From Flavobacterium tiangeerense (lineage in GTDB: Bacteria > Bacteroidota > Bacteroidia > Flavobacteriales > Flavobacteriaceae): a DNA stretch of 64,000 nt. This document shows positions 62,573 to 64,000 of this stretch, one piece after another. Each line of letters begins with the position of its first letter. The stretch's first letter is position 1. The position numbers and the translations under genes are program-made. The notes beneath the pieces are model-generated. The model was not told the origin of the DNA and did not search any database. It saw nothing but the letters and a program-made list of their open reading frames with translations. The stretch covers positions 124,231 through 188,230 of the forward strand of contig NZ_VLKO01000003.1 in NCBI RefSeq assembly GCF_007830355.1. Direction: 5' to 3'.

Positions 62573-64000
62573 TTAATTACCGCATAATGCTGTATAATCC
62601 TCAAACATCTTGATGTAAGTTTCTTTATTTTCAAAATTGTATAGTCCATTATTGATGTTTTCAATCATTTTAGGACAATCTGAAAAATATTCTCTTAATT
62701 CTTTTTTTCTACCAATTAAAACAGATGGACTGAAAAAATCATCTTGAATTCGTTTTTTCAAAACGTATGCATCTTGAGGGAAAAACTCATGAAATACAGA
62801 TATTTTTTCTCCTTTTTTAATTTCTTCAAACAAAGAATATCTTTTTGTATTCACATCAGATGTAAGACCTACTCCTTTACCAGTTTGACCTCCAATATAA
62901 AAATGACCTTCATTGTCTTTGATATTCGCTACTTTTTTCAAGTTAGTGCGTTCTGGTTTTTTCTGTCCTTCAATGTAAATTCTTACTGTACTTTTATCTG
63001 AACCAATACCATCAACTAAGGAACGCAGTCCTGAAACTTGCGACTCCGTTCGAAAATCTACTAGTTCCGGATAATCACTAACAATTCTAACTTTACCTTT
63101 GAAAACCTTACCGTCTACATCTAAAACTTCTCCGTCAAATTCAGCATATCTAAAAGCGGTTGCAGCTTTTTTGTACGATGCTAAAATTGGCTCTGCTTGC
63201 ATCGCCTCTAATGTGGTTGCTTTTTCAGTAGTTTTTTTGTACTCGTCAATATTAGCTGCCAGTCTTGTTAAAAACGGATGGTGCGTACGTATTCCTAAAA
63301 AGCTTTTTTCGTTTTCCTTTACTCCGTCTAAATATTTTGTAGCTTCTTCAACTTGACCTAAAAGCAAATAGGTTGTAGCCAAATTATAATGTGCACTAAA
63401 ACGAACTTTTTTCTGAATATCCTCGTCATTTTTATCTTCAAAAGCTAAAAACTCTTTCCAATACTTTTGAGCTTCACCAAATAAGCTTGGCCAATCCGCT
63501 CTATCTACATCAACTAAAGTAGGTAATACTTGAACTGATTGATTGAACTCATCTGGATTAAAGGTTGATTTTGATTTCTTTTTCTTTTCAATATCAAAAT
63601 AACGTAAACCCGAAACTTCAGGTCCATACAAGTAAAAACCTTCAAACTCTTGTAACATCGAATAGAAATTTGTAGTTAAAATTCGAGTCACTAAAGCTTC
63701 ATAACTATAGGTTGGATCAGTTACAAACATGTTAACTTTTGGCGTTGTATACCTCTTATAAATAACCTTGCCTGTTTTGTCCATGATTTCAAGGTTAGAC
63801 TCCATTCCTATATAATACGCAGGAGATTTTTGATAATACGACTGCACATAATCTTCGTCATTGATAGACTCAAATCTTGAAACTGTATATTTAATTTTAA
63901 ATTCTCCATCATTGGTTTTTTTCAAGCCTGAGATAAAGAAAATGTTATTTATTTTTTCACTTGAATATGGAATTTTTCTAAATGCAAAACTGTCTTCAAT
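62573..64000 (-). CDS. Large protein of unknown function, 5' end outside window
   Basis: The frame is open from the right window edge (reading IEDSFAFRKIPYSSEKINN on entry), so only the C-terminal ~475 residues are present; an internal TTG at 63925 is not a start. Visible parts are a beta-rich region (EFKIKYTVSRFESIND, YIGMESNLEIMDKTGKVIYK), a helical TPR-like stretch (KVRFSAHYNLATTYLLLGQV, EEATKYLDGVKENEKS), and a second beta-rich domain (AEFDGEVLDVDGKVFKGKVR). It ends ETYIKMFEDYTALCGN. No family is recognised; it is probably a secreted or periplasmic protein. Confidence 0.6.
   Translation of the reverse strand: MEDSFAFRKIPYSSEKINNIFFISGLKKTNDGEFKIKYTVSRFESINDEDYVQSYYQKSPAYYIGMESNLEIMDKTGKVIYKRYTTPKVNMFVTDPTYSYEALVTRILTTNFYSMLQEFEGFYLYGPEVSGLRYFDIEKKKKSKSTFNPDEFNQSVQVLPTLVDVDRADWPSLFGEAQKYWKEFLAFEDKNDEDIQKKVRFSAHYNLATTYLLLGQVEEATKYLDGVKENEKSFLGIRTHHPFLTRLAANIDEYKKTTEKATTLEAMQAEPILASYKKAATAFRYAEFDGEVLDVDGKVFKGKVRIVSDYPELVDFRTESQVSGLRSLVDGIGSDKSTVRIYIEGQKKPERTNLKKVANIKDNEGHFYIGGQTGKGVGLTSDVNTKRYSLFEEIKKGEKISVFHEFFPQDAYVLKKRIQDDFFSPSVLIGRKKELREYFSDCPKMIENINNGLYNFENKETYIKMFEDYTALCGN

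Overview
The window looks like chromosome of a Flavobacterium-type bacterium (Bacteroidota, Flavobacteriaceae). The DNA is AT-rich. Gene starts are often preceded by the Bacteroidota -7 element TAnnTTTG rather than by strong Shine-Dalgarno sites. The gene content is also typical: a TonB-dependent receptor with a DUF5689 lipoprotein, a GH97 glucosidase, a DUF3078 outer-membrane protein, TPR-AraC hybrid regulators, long-insert subtilases, and an ATP synthase operon with an extended subunit a and no beta or epsilon gene. Only one RNA gene was found (tRNA-Asn). No CRISPR array, complete insertion sequence, integrase, rRNA or origin was seen.

Layout. 1-6950 (+): tail of a TPR protein (probably the gliding/secretion protein SprE), bactofilin, two small AtpI-like membrane proteins, then atpB-E-F-H-A-G. 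A strong hairpin lies between atpE and atpF, and a terminator follows atpG. 7011-8249 (-): a small secreted protein and three tiny membrane proteins, one of them only 55 residues. 8627-14020 (+): two tandem copies of a TPR/transmembrane/AraC-type regulator, then a subtilase. 14162-15889 (-): a PRISE-like short-chain reductase and a Crp/Fnr regulator. 16252-24699 (+): an acetyltransferase, a lipoprotein, then a core envelope cluster: polysaccharide flippase, dUTPase, sugar-phosphate nucleotidyltransferase, TPR protein, DUF4292 lipoprotein, EnvC-like LytM protein and a DUF2452 protein.

24835-32118 (almost all -) is the accessory part. It holds an HNH nuclease fused to DnaJ-type zinc motifs, small orphan lipoproteins and cytosolic proteins, a decayed paralogue fragment, a protein with two putative zinc motifs, an XRE repressor and an AlbA_2/ATPase protein. 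It lies on the 3' side of tRNA-Asn and looks like a small island. 32580-36402 returns to housekeeping: RseP-type protease, old yellow enzyme, Gfo/Idh dehydrogenase. 36645-43005 (+): an MFS transporter, a TonB receptor, a DUF5689 lipoprotein and an FKBP lipoprotein. 44118-52727: GH97, HflX, a serine hydrolase, and an MBOAT/SGNH O-acetylation pair. 53039-64000: outer-membrane and thioredoxin-like proteins, two further subtilases, DUF3078, M1 aminopeptidase, and the start of a long secreted or membrane protein cut by the window end.

Functional themes. Most genes serve the cell envelope: energy coupling (F1Fo), secretion and gliding, polysaccharide flipping and O-acetylation, peptidoglycan remodelling, TonB uptake and extracellular proteolysis. 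The parts most worth a second look are the tandem hybrid regulators with near-identical DNA-binding domains but diverged sensors, the 24.8-32.1 kb island, and two intergenic repeat elements that share flanks but carry different, internally matched palindromes.
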